The notes: generated by a model from the letters alone, not told the origin. DNA of 64,000 nucleotides from Candidatus Crickella equi (GCA_018064755.1 JAGHUP010000012.1:1-64000), one strand, 5' to 3'; positions 1 to 7,816 are shown, numbered from the stretch's first letter. Made by a program: numbers and translations.

Positions 1-8
1 AGTTCCGC

Positions 9-40
9 ATCTTGTTTTTTGAAGGTCAATCTTGTTTTTT
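9..40. repeat. short direct repeat ATCTTGTTTTTTG
   Basis: The 12-base string ATCTTGTTTTTT occurs at 9-20 and again at 29-40, a 20-bp period. No function is evident. It lies beyond the serA terminator. Confidence 0.5.
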
Positions 41-50
41 GTTGTAACAG

Positions 51-87
51 AAAAGCCCTCCCTCCACGTTAGTGGAGAAAGAGCTTT
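51..87 (-). terminator. serA rho-independent terminator
   Basis: Read on the minus strand, a stem with core CTCCAC-TAAC-GTGGAG, extended by AAAGC/GCTTT arms, ends in TTTT. It lies 50 bp past the serA stop. Confidence 0.75.
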
Positions 88-100
88 GTCTACAGTCTGA

Positions 101-125
101 CTGGTGCCAATTGGCACCAGTTTTG
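101..125 (+). terminator. palindromic hairpin followed by T-run, probably terminating a gene left of the window
   Basis: CTGGTGCC-AATT-GGCACCAG is a perfect 20-bp inverted repeat followed by TTTTG on the plus strand. The serA stop is at 137 on the other strand, so the two genes probably converge here. Confidence 0.6.
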
Positions 126-136
126 TGTTGATTGAA

Positions 137-1273
137 TTAGATCTCTCTGAACTTGAGAACACAGTCACAAGCGAACTTCTTGTCACAGCTATCCTTAACC
201 AGAGCGATGAAGTAACCATAGTCACCTCTCTTGCCACCAGCGAAGTCAACGAGGCAGTCACCGTAGCACTCTTCAACCTTAGCCTTAACGTCTTCGATAG
301 CCTTGTCACACTTGAATGCAACACAGTGCTTCTTAGCTCCAGCCTTACCCTCGAGAGTAACTCTTGGGAAGTTAACGGAGTTAACGATATTACCATTCTC
401 GAGGTAATCCATCAGCTGATCTGTAGCCATTACTGCGCAGTTCTCTTCTGCCTCAGCAGTGGAAGCGCCCAGGTGTGGAGTAGCAACAATTCCCTTCTTG
501 CCAATGTACTCTGGCTCCAGAAGGTCTGTCATGTACTTTCTCATCTTACCGGATTCGAGTGCAGCAACAACGTCGTCTACAACTACGAGGTCAGGTCTTG
601 CATAGTTCATGAAGATTACTCCGTCCTTCATCTTAGCGATGAGGTCCTTGTTAACCATTCCCTTAGTTGTTGGGAGTGATGGAACGTGGATGGAGATGAA
701 GTCGCATACAGGAACCATTTCCTCTACGCTATCATACAGCTTAACGTCTGCAGTCAGACATGGATGTGGTTTGAATGCTTCATAACCAACAACTGTCATG
801 CCGAGAGCCTCAGCGGAGTTTGCAATCTTAGCACCGATTGCTCCAAGACCGATGATACCAACTGTCTTTCCAGCGATTTCAGTTCCAGCGAACTGCTTCT
901 TGCCTTTTTCAACCTCAGTTGCTACATCGCCTTCAAGAGTCTGACCCCAAGAAATACCTTCGTACATATTTCTAGCGCCCATAATCATACCGGCAACAGC
1001 CAGCTCCTTAACTGCGTTTGAGTTAGCTCCAGGAGTGTTGAATACAACGATTCCTTTATCTGCACACTTGTCCAGTGGAATGTTGTTAACACCAGCACCG
1101 GCTCTACCTACTGCCATCAGGTTGTCGGAAAGCTCCATGTCGTGCATCTTGAAAGATCTCAGGATGATTCCGTTTGCCTTATCTACATCTTCAACGAGTT
1201 CGAACTTATCAGTAAGTCTGCAAAGTCCCTTCTGAGAGATGTTGTTCAATGTACCAATGTAATACTTGCCCAT
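137..1273 (-). CDS. serA: D-3-phosphoglycerate dehydrogenase
   Basis: Catalyses NAD-dependent oxidation of 3-phosphoglycerate, the committed step of serine synthesis, in the cytosol. The 378-residue protein has the 2-hydroxyacid dehydrogenase fold. The NAD-binding GLGAIG motif lies near residue 142, a catalytic Arg in NYARPD near 225, and the catalytic His in TPHLGAST near 267. NYARPD is atypical, because most members have NxARG. The C-terminal region of about 75 residues is Cys/Lys-rich and does not look like a standard ACT domain, so classic serine feedback control may be absent. The ATG has a GGAGGAAT ribosome site. It is divergent from the DacF-like gene. The next pathway enzyme, serC, is at 11394 in a separate unit, and I saw no serB. 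Confidence 0.93.
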   Translation of the reverse strand: MGKYYIGTLNNISQKGLCRLTDKFELVEDVDKANGIILRSFKMHDMELSDNLMAVGRAGAGVNNIPLDKCADKGIVVFNTPGANSNAVKELAVAGMIMGARNMYEGISWGQTLEGDVATEVEKGKKQFAGTEIAGKTVGIIGLGAIGAKIANSAEALGMTVVGYEAFKPHPCLTADVKLYDSVEEMVPVCDFISIHVPSLPTTKGMVNKDLIAKMKDGVIFMNYARPDLVVVDDVVAALESGKMRKYMTDLLEPEYIGKKGIVATPHLGASTAEAEENCAVMATDQLMDYLENGNIVNSVNFPRVTLEGKAGAKKHCVAFKCDKAIEDVKAKVEECYGDCLVDFAGGKRGDYGYFIALVKDSCDKKFACDCVLKFREI

Positions 1274-1304
1274 AGGTCTATTCCTCCATAAATATATATT
1301 CTTA

Positions 1305-1327
1305 CATTAATTACCGGGTAATCAATG
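1305..1327. promoter_or_regulatory. 23-bp near-perfect palindrome in serA 5' leader
   Basis: Arms CATTAATTACC and GGTAATCAATG flank a central G with one mismatch. It sits just downstream of the predicted serA start point and upstream of its ribosome site, so it could be an operator or an RNA hairpin. No regulator is identified. Confidence 0.45.
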
Positions 1328-1348
1328 TATCGTTACCCATACAACTGA

Positions 1349-1377
1349 ATTATACACTACAAACATGGGGGTTTCAA
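1349..1377 (-). promoter_or_regulatory. sigma-A promoter of serA
   Basis: On the minus strand TTGAAA (1372-1377) and TATAAT (1349-1354) are separated by exactly 17 bp. The -35 box is one base away from the -35 of the divergent promoter. Confidence 0.75.
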
Positions 1378-1378
1378 A

Positions 1379-1408
1379 TTGATAATTGGGCTATTCCAAT
1401 GTTATACT
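1379..1408 (+). promoter_or_regulatory. sigma-A promoter of the DacF-like gene
   Basis: TTGATA (1379-1384) and TATACT (1403-1408) with an 18-bp spacer. Transcription would start around 1415, within a few bases of the ATG at 1418, and no ribosome binding site precedes that ATG. This predicts a leaderless mRNA. Confidence 0.6.
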
Positions 1409-1417
1409 AATATAAGT

Positions 1418-2761
1418 ATGAAAAAGAACAACAGCATACAATTTCATAGGCTTGTGAGGACTGTTTTTTCACTGACTTTAGCCATGATTATGGCTGTTTC
1501 TTTCAGTGTTGATAGCAGTTGGGCAGCGATTAAGAAACCAAGGGTTGATGCTGGTTCCTATATTGTTATGTCTGCTTCTACGAGTGAGATGATTTATACA
1601 CATTACGCTGACAGAAAGCTGCCAATGGGTGATATCACCAAGCTGATGACAGCAATGATTGTTATAGATAATATGCATGACGAATCTGAGTATGCCTACA
1701 GCGTAACCATTAAGGACAATCTGAAGAAGTATGGCAAGGATTTTAAGTCTGGAGATAGTGTAACTGTCGAGGATCTGCTTGTAGCTATGCTTGTTGATGG
1801 CTCCGACGTGGCGGCTGAAGCTTTGGCTAGATACAATGGTAAGAGAAATGATTTCATCAGTCAGATGAATTCCAAGGCTATAGAGCTGGGCCTCGAGGCG
1901 ACTCATTATGTGAATCCGACGGGCTTGTATGATTCTGGTCACTATGCGACGGCCAAAGAGTGCGCTATTACCATGCAGTATGCAATCAGATATCCGAAGA
2001 TTAAAGAAATCCTTTCAGGTGTTCTGATTCCTGAACAGTATAGTTACGTGAACGGAAGCATACTTGGAATGATGAATGCACCAATTGAGACAGCACAGTA
2101 TGCAGGCATTGCAACTAAAAGTGAGATGCAGTATATCGTTGTAATGCTGGAGGCTAACAGAAAACATATTGCTGATGGAGCAACGGATCTCTTTGAGTAT
2201 GGCGATTATAAGGCTAGCAAACATGCAATTGTTAAATCTGGAAAGTGTATGGGTCGTGCCAAGGTAAAGGGCGGCAATATTACTCATGTTAAGGCTTATA
2301 CAGAGACCAAAGGCTTTGCGTACATTCCGCCGGAAGGAAGCACAGACTTGGTTAAGACAGAGACAGTTCTAACTAGTGGACTTAAGGCTCCGCTGGCAGA
2401 GGGAGCTAAGGTTGGTGAGCTGAGAATATATGTGGCCGACGAGCTCAAGGGTACGGTTGATCTGGTTACCAATAAAGAAGTTAAGAAGGGCTGGCCTCTT
2501 TCCAATTTATATATTTCGAATTTTGCCACAGTAATGACTGTTGTGATTATTCTAGCGGCGGCTTATCTGCTGATGAGGATTCGTGCTGCTAATAAGAGAA
2601 AAGCAAGAAGAATTGCGTTAGAGAGAAAGATTAAGATTCGCGAGGAGGCCATGAAACAAGCTGCACTTGATGAAGACAGAAAGCGTAGAAAGTGGACTTA
2701 TAGTAAGTACTACGATTCTCAAGACATTAATGATGCGTTGAATAGAAACAAGAAGAAATAG
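1418..2761 (+). CDS. D-alanyl-D-alanine carboxypeptidase (S11/DacF) homologue lacking the catalytic motifs
   Basis: The protein has 447 residues: a signal peptide (1-37), a DacF/PBP5-like domain, a PBP5 C-terminal-type beta domain (about 280-355), a membrane segment near 367-386 and a basic 60-residue cytoplasmic tail. Family members normally trim peptidoglycan stem peptides using SxxK, SxN and KTG motifs. Here the SxxK position reads GDITK (Asp72 replaces the nucleophilic Ser), the SxN position reads DGS (127-129), and the KTG segment is missing, with ATKSEMQY where KTGxxxxA is expected. The fold landmarks LPM..TKLMTA and HYVNPTGL are intact, so this is a pseudoenzyme and not a random frame. 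Start choice: ATG 1418, because the promoter overlaps anything earlier. It is probably co-transcribed with uvrC, whose GTG start is 10 bp downstream. Confidence 0.85.
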   Translation: MKKNNSIQFHRLVRTVFSLTLAMIMAVSFSVDSSWAAIKKPRVDAGSYIVMSASTSEMIYTHYADRKLPMGDITKLMTAMIVIDNMHDESEYAYSVTIKDNLKKYGKDFKSGDSVTVEDLLVAMLVDGSDVAAEALARYNGKRNDFISQMNSKAIELGLEATHYVNPTGLYDSGHYATAKECAITMQYAIRYPKIKEILSGVLIPEQYSYVNGSILGMMNAPIETAQYAGIATKSEMQYIVVMLEANRKHIADGATDLFEYGDYKASKHAIVKSGKCMGRAKVKGGNITHVKAYTETKGFAYIPPEGSTDLVKTETVLTSGLKAPLAEGAKVGELRIYVADELKGTVDLVTNKEVKKGWPLSNLYISNFATVMTVVIILAAAYLLMRIRAANKRKARRIALERKIKIREEAMKQAALDEDRKRRKWTYSKYYDSQDINDALNRNKKK

Positions 2762-2770
2762 GAGCGCATT

Positions 2771-4606
2771 GTGTTTGATATTGAAGAGAACTTAAAAAAA
2801 CTCCCAACATGTCCGGGCGTCTATATGCATAAGGATAGCCTTGGGGAGATTATCTATGTAGGCAAAGCCGTTAATCTCCGTAACCGCGTACGCAGTTATT
2901 TCAGAAAGACTTCTCAGGCTGATCCTAAAGTGAGAGCGTTGGTCTCGAATATCGCTGAGTTTGAGTATATAACTTGTGCGACCGAGATGGAGGCTCTCAT
3001 ATTAGAATGCAATCTTATCAAGAAGCACATGCCTCGTTATAACATACTGCTTAAGGATGATAAGACGTATCCTTACATAGTTGTAACAACTGCCGATGAA
3101 TTCCCTCGTGTCTACAAGACTAGAAGAATTGCGAAGGACGGCAATAAGTATTTTGGCCCATACTCCGATGTGAACGCGGTGTGGCAGACTCTCAAACTGA
3201 TAGATGAGATGTACCCTCTGAAGAAGTGCCGTGCCAAGAGTTTCCCAGCCGGCGTTCGTCCGTGCCTGAATTATCATATTGGTAAATGCAAGGGCGTATG
3301 TGTGGGTGAGGCTAATCGCGATGAGTATATGGAGATGGTGACTGATATCGTTGATATTCTTAGTGGCCGTGATGCCAAATTGATTGCTTCTCTTGAGAAG
3401 AAGATGAACGAGGCGAGCGAACTCATGAAGTACGAAGACGCTGCCAAGTATCGTGATTACATCAAAGCAATTCGTCTGCTCAGCGAGACTCAGCGTGCGA
3501 CTATGGTACGCGACAGGGACGTGGATATCCTGATTCCTATCGTTACCAATCAGAATTCTATCGTTGCTATGTACAAGGTTCAGGGCGGTAAAATGGTTGG
3601 CCGAGAGGTTATATATATTCGTGAGGATGCGGCAGAGAGCGATATTCTGACGGCTTTCATCAAACTGCATTACACAGATGCGGCTACGCCTAAGGAAATT
3701 GTAATACCTAGACACATCGAGGAAGAGAAGTTACTTGAAGAACTGCTGAAAACACACTTAATTGTTCCAGAGAGAGGCGATAAGAGGGCACTTCTTAAAA
3801 TGGCACAGGATGACTCGATTGAGCTCTCCAAGTCGCTTGATGAGCGTGCGATTAGAGAGCAGGAGAGGAAGGATTCACTCAAGAATAACCTTACTGAGAT
3901 CATTGAATATGCAGCCAAGATTGGTGGATATATTCCAATGACAATTGGCGAGGACGAAGAAAGAGAATACAGAATTGAGGCCTATGATATCTCCAATTAC
4001 AACGGTCTAGATACTGTCGGCGCAATGGTTGTTTACGAGGGCAGAAATCCTATTCGCTCAGACTATAGAAAGTTTAAAGTTCGCACTGCTGAGGGAGATG
4101 ACTACGGCAGCTTGCGTGAAGTAATATACAGAAGACTTAAGCGTGCCAGAAATGGTGACGAAGGATTTAGTACTTATCCGGACATCATGTTTATAGATGG
4201 TGGTTTGGGACAGGTACATGCGGTTAAGGCCGTCGTCGATGCGTTCCGCATCGCGATTCCGATAGTCGGACTCGCCAAAGACGATGCCCACCGTACTAGA
4301 GCCATCGTCTGGGACGACGGCCGCGAGCTCGACCTTAAGGAGAACAAGCTGCTTTTCAGTTACTGTGGAACAATCCAAGAAGAGGTTCATAGATTCGCAA
4401 TTACCTATATGTCAGGAGTGCGTGGTAAGAAGATGATTCACTCCGTCCTCGAAGACATTCCAGGCATTGGCCCGGCAAGAAGAAGGGCACTCCTCGCGAA
4501 ATACGGCAGCATCGCAGCAATCAAACAAGCTTCATACGAAGACCTTCTGGCAACCGACGGCATCACCGCCAAGGCTGCCGAGAGCATCATAGAATACTTA
4601 AAGTAG
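2771..4606 (+). CDS. uvrC: excinuclease ABC subunit C
   Basis: Makes the dual incisions flanking UvrB-marked lesions in nucleotide excision repair. The 611 residues match the family length. The GIY-YIG nuclease is at the N-terminus (PGVYMHKD...IYVGKA), followed by a UvrB-interacting UVR segment near residue 205-240, the RNase H-like C-terminal nuclease (EAYDISNYNG, DGGLGQVHA), and a terminal helix-hairpin-helix pair (IPGIGPARRRALL). It starts at GTG behind GGAG and follows the DacF-like gene closely, suggesting one transcript. A palindromic repeat with terminator character follows the stop. Confidence 0.96.
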   Translation: MFDIEENLKKLPTCPGVYMHKDSLGEIIYVGKAVNLRNRVRSYFRKTSQADPKVRALVSNIAEFEYITCATEMEALILECNLIKKHMPRYNILLKDDKTYPYIVVTTADEFPRVYKTRRIAKDGNKYFGPYSDVNAVWQTLKLIDEMYPLKKCRAKSFPAGVRPCLNYHIGKCKGVCVGEANRDEYMEMVTDIVDILSGRDAKLIASLEKKMNEASELMKYEDAAKYRDYIKAIRLLSETQRATMVRDRDVDILIPIVTNQNSIVAMYKVQGGKMVGREVIYIREDAAESDILTAFIKLHYTDAATPKEIVIPRHIEEEKLLEELLKTHLIVPERGDKRALLKMAQDDSIELSKSLDERAIREQERKDSLKNNLTEIIEYAAKIGGYIPMTIGEDEEREYRIEAYDISNYNGLDTVGAMVVYEGRNPIRSDYRKFKVRTAEGDDYGSLREVIYRRLKRARNGDEGFSTYPDIMFIDGGLGQVHAVKAVVDAFRIAIPIVGLAKDDAHRTRAIVWDDGRELDLKENKLLFSYCGTIQEEVHRFAITYMSGVRGKKMIHSVLEDIPGIGPARRRALLAKYGSIAAIKQASYEDLLATDGITAKAAESIIEYLK

Positions 4607-4611
4607 TTTTT

Positions 4612-4687
4612 GCACCACCCAGCCCGTTCCTAACGGGTACATCTTTACAATGTACCCGTTAGGAACGGGCTGAGTGGTACATTTTTT
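4612..4687 (+). terminator. uvrC terminator built from a paired dispersed palindromic repeat
   Basis: Two inverted copies of a 21-bp unit (4621-4641 and 4651-4671) form a stem of about 30 bp, including the outer GCACCACC/GGTGGTAC-like arms, followed by ATTTTTT. Each copy also contains its own hairpin CCCGTT-AGG-AACGGG. Confidence 0.75.
4621..4671. repeat. dispersed palindromic repeat, copies A and B
   Basis: Core CCCGTTAGGAACGGG with a TGTA flank on one side and CT on the other. The same unit recurs at 5101-5121 (one mismatch) and twice at 38728-38781. Paired copies are head-to-head, in a REP/BIME-like arrangement. Confidence 0.8.
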
Positions 4688-4787
4688 ACGCATATTTGCG
4701 TATATTTTTTTGTTTTTTGAAAACTTTTACGCACAGGAATATAGCTTTTACTCATGCTATTGAACGTTCCTTTCGGATGATTATTAT
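4684..4787 (+). promoter_or_regulatory. activator-type promoter with 21-bp-spaced TTTTAC repeats
   Basis: TTTTAC occurs at 4725-4730 and 4746-4751, 21 bp apart. It is followed by exactly 30 bp and a TATTAT -10 box at 4782-4787, preceded by GGATGA. A CGCA-TATT-TGCG palindrome lies at 4689-4700. There is no clear -35 box. The same layout occurs at 14260-14359. Direct repeats two helical turns apart are typical of LytTR-type response regulators; that assignment is inference. Confidence 0.65.
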
Positions 4788-4823
4788 TTAAGAACAATCA
4801 TTGAAGAAAGGAGGAACGTATAT

Positions 4824-5096
4824 ATGGAAAACAATCCGAAACTGACGTCAGTTTTATCATATTTTGGCATTGTGTTCTGGCTGGTAGCATATTTAGCAGG
4901 TGACCAGGTTGGTGCAAGGTTTCATCTTAACCAGGCTCTTGTAATACATCTCTGCTTCTTTATAGGAGTAATCCCAGTAGTAGGTTTGATACTAGACTGT
5001 GTAGTATTCGTATTCTGGATTTTGGGATTGGTTTATGCAATCAAGCAGGAAGAGAAGAAAGTTCCACTAATTGGGGACATCAACTTGCTTAGCTAA
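4824..5096 (+). CDS. DUF4870-like small membrane protein
   Basis: A 90-residue protein of unknown function that resembles the DUF4870 group: short N-terminus, then two or three hydrophobic helices (VLSYFGIVFWLVAYLAG, a loop with FHLNQALVIH, a long helix from LCFFIGVIPVVGL to LGLVYAIK) and a short polar tail. The FHLNQAL segment between helices is the characteristic part. The ATG has a strong AAAGGAGG site. It is monocistronic, with a terminator following. Its promoter has the same unusual architecture as that of the tasA-like gene at 14426, which suggests shared control and perhaps a role in envelope or biofilm biology. Confidence 0.7.
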   Translation: MENNPKLTSVLSYFGIVFWLVAYLAGDQVGARFHLNQALVIHLCFFIGVIPVVGLILDCVVFVFWILGLVYAIKQEEKKVPLIGDINLLS

Positions 5097-5100
5097 AAAA

Positions 5101-5130
5101 TGTACCTGTTAGGAACGGGCTGAAAGGTAC
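5101..5130. repeat. dispersed palindromic repeat, copy C
   Basis: A single copy (5101-5121, CCTGTT instead of CCCGTT) plus the flanking GAAAGGTAC, immediately after the small membrane protein gene. Confidence 0.75.
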
Positions 5131-5133
5131 AAA

Positions 5134-5166
5134 AAATCGAGGTCATGCGACCTCGATTTCTTTTTA
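5134..5166. terminator. bidirectional terminator
   Basis: AAATCGAGGTC-ATGC-GACCTCGATTT, with A-run and T-run on either side, between the convergent genes ending at 5096 and 5184. Confidence 0.85.
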
Positions 5167-5183
5167 CTTAATAATTTGAATAA

Positions 5184-5462
5184 TTACTCTTCTTCAGCCA
5201 TGATAGCGTCAAATTCTGCAGCAGCTGCATCGAATTCAGTCTCATCTTCAACTTCGATGAGTTCGAACTCGTCATCACTTACTGCCTTGTATCCATAGAT
5301 GTAAACATCGTCAGTTCCATCTTCTGGTGCCAGTGCAATGTATTCCTTGCCGTTGCACTCGAAAGTTCCGAGAACTTCGCAATCTACAGCTGTATCATCG
5401 TCAAATTCCAGTGTAATATATTCAGTTTCTTCAACTTCTACGTTTTTGATTTCGTCTGACAT
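5184..5462 (-). CDS. DUF1292 family acidic protein
   Basis: A 92-residue acidic protein of the DUF1292 (YrzB-like) family, widespread in Firmicutes and of unknown function. The signature is the beta-rich region [19 protein letters not shown] followed by EYIALAP and VYIYGYK. The C-terminus is nearly all Asp, Glu and Ala. The start is placed at the ATG at 5462, which has AAAGGAG at the right distance; an upstream in-frame start is possible but lacks a site. It is divergent from trpB. In many Clostridia this family sits with the Holliday-junction resolvase yrrK, but not here. Confidence 0.85.
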   Translation of the reverse strand: MSDEIKNVEVEETEYITLEFDDDTAVDCEVLGTFECNGKEYIALAPEDGTDDVYIYGYKAVSDDEFELIEVEDETEFDAAAAEFDAIMAEEE

Positions 5463-5547
5463 GTCAATTTCTCCTTTTTTTAGTGTCAAATTACCCATTT
5501 ATTATAACTTATGGTGTATAATAAATCAATGCGAATGGAGGAAGACT

Positions 5548-6810
5548 ATGAATCCTTATAGAGATTTTGATAATTATGATAAAGAATACCCTAATGAAGA
5601 GGGGTATTTTGGTAAGTTCGGTGGAAACTATCTGAACGACCCTGAACTGAAGAAAGCGTTCCAGGAGTACGCAGAGGGTTACAATACAATTGCACATTCA
5701 GCTCGTTTTATCCACGAGCTGCGTCGTATTAGACGTGACTTCCAGGGAAGACCAACACCTGTTTATCACTGCGATAGACTTTCGCGTCTTCTCGGCAGAA
5801 CTCAGATTTATCTTAAGAGAGAAGATCTGAACCACACTGGTGCACACAAGATTAATCACTGCATGGGTGAAGCGCTTCTGGCTAAGTCCATGGGCAAGAC
5901 CAAACTCATTGCTGAGACTGGTGCCGGACAGCACGGAGTTGCTCTCGCAACAGCGGCAGCTTATTTTGGCCTGGACTGTGATATTTACATGGGCGAAGTT
6001 GATATCGCCAAGCAGGCACCTAACGTAGCAAGAATGAAGATTCTCGGTGCTAACGTAATTCCAGTTAGCCACGGACTCAAGACTTTGAAAGAGGCTGTTG
6101 ATGCTGCATTCGAAGCTTATGCTAGGGAGTACAAACACGCCGTATACTGCATCGGTACTGCAGCTGGTCCACATCCATTCCCACTCATGGTAAGAGATTT
6201 CCAGAGAGTAATTGGTGATGAGGCAAGAGCGCAGTTCATCGAGCAGACAGGACATCTTCCAGATAAGGTTGTTGCTTGCGTAGGCGGCGGATCTAATTCA
6301 ATTGGTATGTTCGTACCATTCCTGTCAGATCCAGTTGAGCTCTACGGAGTAGAGCCTCTTGGTCACGGTGATAAATTCGGTCAGCATGCTGCAACTGTTA
6401 CATATGGTGAGGAAGGCGTAATGCACGGATTCAACTCATTCATGCTTGCAGATGAGAATGGTGATCCTGCTCCTGTATATTCCAACGCAAGTGGACTTGA
6501 TTATCCTGCAGTTGGACCGGAGCACGCAATGCTCCACACAATGGACAGAGTTAAATACGTTACAATCGGAGACGAGGAAGCCATTGAGGCACTTTACCTC
6601 CTCTCACGTAATGAAGGTATCATCCCTGCAATCGAGAGCGCACATGCACTTGCTTATGCAATCCGCATCTGCAAGGAAGGCAAGCCTGGCTCAATCCTCG
6701 TTAACCTCTCAGGAAGAGGCGATAAGGACCTTGATTATGTAATCGAGCACTACGGATTCGGCGAAGGAACACCGACTAAGGACAACGACGATACATTTAT
6801 GTATAGATAA
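5548..6810 (+). CDS. trpB: tryptophan synthase beta chain (stand-alone)
   Basis: Condenses indole with L-serine to make tryptophan using PLP. 420 residues, TrpB1-like. The PLP Lys is in HTGAHK (Lys101), the catalytic Glu in ETGAGQHG (about 123-130), the phosphate-binding loop is CVGGGSN, and a C-terminal SGRGDKD is present. The ATG is preceded by GGAGGA. No trpA or other trp gene is present in the window and trpB has its own terminator, so it may act in indole salvage, with trpA elsewhere or absent. A 20-residue N-terminal extension before FGKFGGNY is longer than usual. Confidence 0.94.
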   Translation: MNPYRDFDNYDKEYPNEEGYFGKFGGNYLNDPELKKAFQEYAEGYNTIAHSARFIHELRRIRRDFQGRPTPVYHCDRLSRLLGRTQIYLKREDLNHTGAHKINHCMGEALLAKSMGKTKLIAETGAGQHGVALATAAAYFGLDCDIYMGEVDIAKQAPNVARMKILGANVIPVSHGLKTLKEAVDAAFEAYAREYKHAVYCIGTAAGPHPFPLMVRDFQRVIGDEARAQFIEQTGHLPDKVVACVGGGSNSIGMFVPFLSDPVELYGVEPLGHGDKFGQHAATVTYGEEGVMHGFNSFMLADENGDPAPVYSNASGLDYPAVGPEHAMLHTMDRVKYVTIGDEEAIEALYLLSRNEGIIPAIESAHALAYAIRICKEGKPGSILVNLSGRGDKDLDYVIEHYGFGEGTPTKDNDDTFMYR

Positions 6811-6816
6811 GAAAAT

Positions 6817-6844
6817 AAATCGAGGCAAATGCCTCGATTTTTCT
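6817..6844 (+). terminator. trpB terminator
   Basis: AAATCGAGGC-AAAT-GCCTCGATTT followed by TTC, 6 bp past the stop. Confidence 0.9.
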
Positions 6845-6872
6845 TGCACTAAGCACTGAATTTGTGTATAAT
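6844..6872 (+). promoter_or_regulatory. tRNA-Leu promoter
   Basis: TTGCAC (6844-6849), 17-bp spacer, TATAAT (6867-6872), 22 bp before the tRNA 5' end. Confidence 0.8.
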
Positions 6873-6894
6873 CTACCTCGTGCCACGGAAATAT

Positions 6895-6979
6895 GCGGAT
6901 GTGGCGGAATTGGCAGACGCGCACGGTTCAGGTCCGTGTGAGTAACATCGTGAAGGTTCGAATCCTTTCATCCGCACCA
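6895..6979 (+). tRNA. tRNA-Leu (anticodon CAG)
   Basis: Acceptor stem GCGGATG pairs with CATCCGC, followed by A and an encoded CCA. The anticodon stem CACGG/CCGTG encloses the loop TTCAGGT, giving anticodon CAG (codon CUG). A long variable arm (GTGAGTAACATCGTG-like) and a GGTTCGAATCC T-arm identify a class II leucine tRNA. 85 nt including CCA. Confidence 0.95.
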
Positions 6980-6986
6980 CGAATTA

Positions 6987-7024
6987 AGAGAGTTGATACA
7001 ATTAGTATCAGCTCTCTTTCTTTT
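6987..7024 (+). terminator. tRNA-Leu terminator
   Basis: AGAGAGTTGATAC and GTATCAGCTCTCT form a 12-13 bp stem with a 5-nt loop, followed by TTCTTTT. Confidence 0.9.
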
Positions 7025-7101
7025 ATGGTAAAATGATACTATCAAATTCTAATTTATAGGAGAGTGCTTTTTGATTAAAAGGACAACAATGGATGTGGTT
7101 T

Positions 7102-7138
7102 GCTAGCCAAGGGAGGCTGGCAAGCTAATTCGCCTCCC
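7102..7138 (+). promoter_or_regulatory. leader with two mutually exclusive hairpins upstream of the GNAT gene
   Basis: GCTAGCC (7102-7108) can pair with GGCTGGC (7115-7121), while GGGAGGC (7111-7117) can instead pair with GCCTCCC (7132-7138). The two stems share bases, so only one can form. No known riboswitch class is recognised. The ribosome site follows about 20 bp later. Confidence 0.35.
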
Positions 7139-7171
7139 AAGTTTATGTCTAATTTCAAGGAGGAAAATAAA

Positions 7172-7804
7172 ATGAAAAATGACTATACAATTCGATTAGA
7201 GAAGAAAGAAGATTACCGCAAGGTAGAGAATCTTGTACGAGAGAGCTTTTGGAATGTTTATCGTCCAGGATGTTATGAACACTATGTTCTGAAGTGCCTG
7301 AGAGATGATAAAGATTTTGTATCGGAGCTTGATTTTGTGATGGAAAAAGATGGCAAAATCATCGGCCAGAATGTTTTCGTTAGAACAGTCATCATGGCTG
7401 ATGATGGAAGATTGGTTCCTATTATGACTATGGGACCAATCTGTATAACACCGGAGCTTAAGCGTCAGGGTTACGGAAAGATTCTGCTAGATTACTCACT
7501 TGAGAAAGCTGCAGAGCTTGGCTGTGGAGCTGTCTGCTTTGAAGGAAATATTGATTTCTATGGCAAAAGCGGCTTCACATATGCCAGCGAGTACGGGATT
7601 CGTTATCACGGACTTCCTGAGGGAGAGGATGCATCATTCTTCTTATGCAAAGAACTGATACCGGGTTATCTCGATGATGTAACCGGTGAGTACTCAACCC
7701 CACAGGGCTATTTCGCTTGTGATGAGGATCCTGATGGCTTTGCAGCATATGATGCCACATTCCCTGAAAAAGAGAAATTGGTTCTCCCAGGACAGTTATT
7801 CTAA
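7172..7804 (+). CDS. GNAT family N-acetyltransferase
   Basis: A 210-residue acetyltransferase of unknown substrate. The acetyl-CoA binding region PICITPELKRQGYGKILLDY matches GNAT motif A (Q/RxxGxG/A), with supporting strands before it (IIGQNVFVRTVI) and the FYGKSGF segment typical of YhbS-like members. The start at ATG 7172 follows AAGGAGG; longer in-frame starts would run through the leader hairpins. It begins a probable four-gene run (GNAT, Pr6Pr, monooxygenase-Vat, GH3) with spacings of 12 bp, 16 bp and an overlap. Confidence 0.85.
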   Translation: MKNDYTIRLEKKEDYRKVENLVRESFWNVYRPGCYEHYVLKCLRDDKDFVSELDFVMEKDGKIIGQNVFVRTVIMADDGRLVPIMTMGPICITPELKRQGYGKILLDYSLEKAAELGCGAVCFEGNIDFYGKSGFTYASEYGIRYHGLPEGEDASFFLCKELIPGYLDDVTGEYSTPQGYFACDEDPDGFAAYDATFPEKEKLVLPGQLF

Positions 7805-7816
7805 ACACGAAAGATT

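Noticed and set aside
4612..5130. CRISPR-like array made of the 21-bp repeats
   Set aside because: There are only a few copies, each palindromic, in head-to-head pairs and without regular spacers or cas genes.
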